Of a DNA stretch of 5,518 nucleotides, positions 5,397 to 5,518 are shown in pieces. The DNA lies in assembly GCA_007131555.1 (NCBI GenBank), contig SLQH01000271.1, positions 1 through 5,518 on the forward strand, in the 5' to 3' direction. Positions within the stretch are counted from its first letter, which is position 1, and each line of letters begins with the position of its first letter. The translations under genes were made by a program, and so were the position numbers. Source of the stretch: Planctomycetota bacterium (GTDB taxonomy: Bacteria; Planctomycetota; UBA11346). The notes under the pieces were generated by a model, which was given only the letters and a program-made list of their open reading frames with translations, was not told where the DNA came from and ran no database searches.

Positions 5397-5486
5397 GCTC
5401 TACAAGGCGATATGAACAGATTCAGGCTTTTACCCAGAAGGTAAACTCACTCTGGCTGCGTATGTTCGCTTGAAAAGCAACCCTAA
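5397..5486. other. Right flank without a supportable gene
   Basis: This stretch is AT-richer than the operon, with no recognisable coding sequence. A start at 5412 with a weak AAGG upstream reads only MNRFRLLPRR before a TAA and is probably chance. A weak hairpin, CCAGA (5434-5438) with TCTGG (5451-5455), has a 12-nt loop. Confidence 0.4.
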
Positions 5487-5517
5487 GGCCAAATTCCATA
5501 GCCTAATGGCCGTTTTT
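5487..5517 (+). terminator. Weak candidate intrinsic terminator
   Basis: GGCCA (5487-5491) can pair with TGGCC (5507-5511) around a 15-nt loop, followed after one G by TTTTT (5513-5517). The short stem and long loop make it weak, and it lies about 150 nt after the last stop codon. It is nevertheless the only stem followed by a T-run downstream of the operon. The window ends immediately after it, so its extent cannot be judged. Confidence 0.3.
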
Positions 5518-5518
5518 A

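Noticed and set aside
5412..5444. Short peptide MNRFRLLPRR downstream of the operon
   Set aside because: It has only ten codons, a weak upstream purine stretch and no supporting context.

Overview
The window is one compact, GC-rich, same-strand operon. It encodes what looks like a tripartite ABC export or extraction system, followed by a small cysteine-rich secreted lipoprotein, with short AT-richer flanks on both sides. Coding density, strong third-position G/C bias and Shine-Dalgarno sites before most genes indicate a GC-rich Gram-negative-type bacterium. A membrane-anchored periplasmic adaptor plus a lipoprotein implies a periplasm. Several protein motifs resemble, from memory, families common in Planctomycetota: the adaptor segment AAGWIEADP, the permease segments CPNTSRLPEHY and LDAVTFRGLP, the second permease's RSLRDSGDP with GLGSENSQERS, and the lipoprotein's GRIGGR with CxxxCxxC. 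Planctomycetota or a close relative is therefore my best guess at the source. This was not verified by any search.

Layout. Positions 1-71 hold no gene I can support. Positions 72-164 are a perfect-phase tandem array of 13 heptamers, drifting from CCTCCGG through CCTCCAG to CCTAAAG. A TATAGT -10-like box inside the palindrome ACTATAGT follows directly, and then the first start codon at 196. The operon runs: periplasmic adaptor (HlyD/MacA type, 196-1599); ATPase (LolD/MacB-type ABC, 1596-2324); FtsX/MacB-type permease 1 (2315-3469); permease 2 (3473-4621); a 79-nt spacer with a hairpin; and a lipoprotein (4701-5336). The first four genes overlap or are separated by at most 3 nt, which suggests translational coupling. 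After the operon a short array of related heptamers lies in the opposite orientation (5364-5396). It is followed by about 120 nt of AT-richer DNA with a weak terminator-like hairpin at the window end.

How the genes work together. The ATPase dimer would drive two different four-helix permeases, probably as a heterodimer, instead of the fused ATPase-permease seen in MacB. The adaptor, through its long coiled-coil hairpin, could bridge the permeases to an outer-membrane channel or receive substrate in the periplasm. No outer-membrane factor is encoded here. The lipoprotein has a CxxxCxxC cluster, an acidic Asp/Met run and a Cys/Gly/His tail, and is the least conventional component. It may be a substrate-binding, metal-binding or redox accessory, but its function is unknown. 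The main points of interest are this lipoprotein within an otherwise MacAB/LolCDE-like operon, and the heptamer arrays bracketing the operon in inverted orientation.
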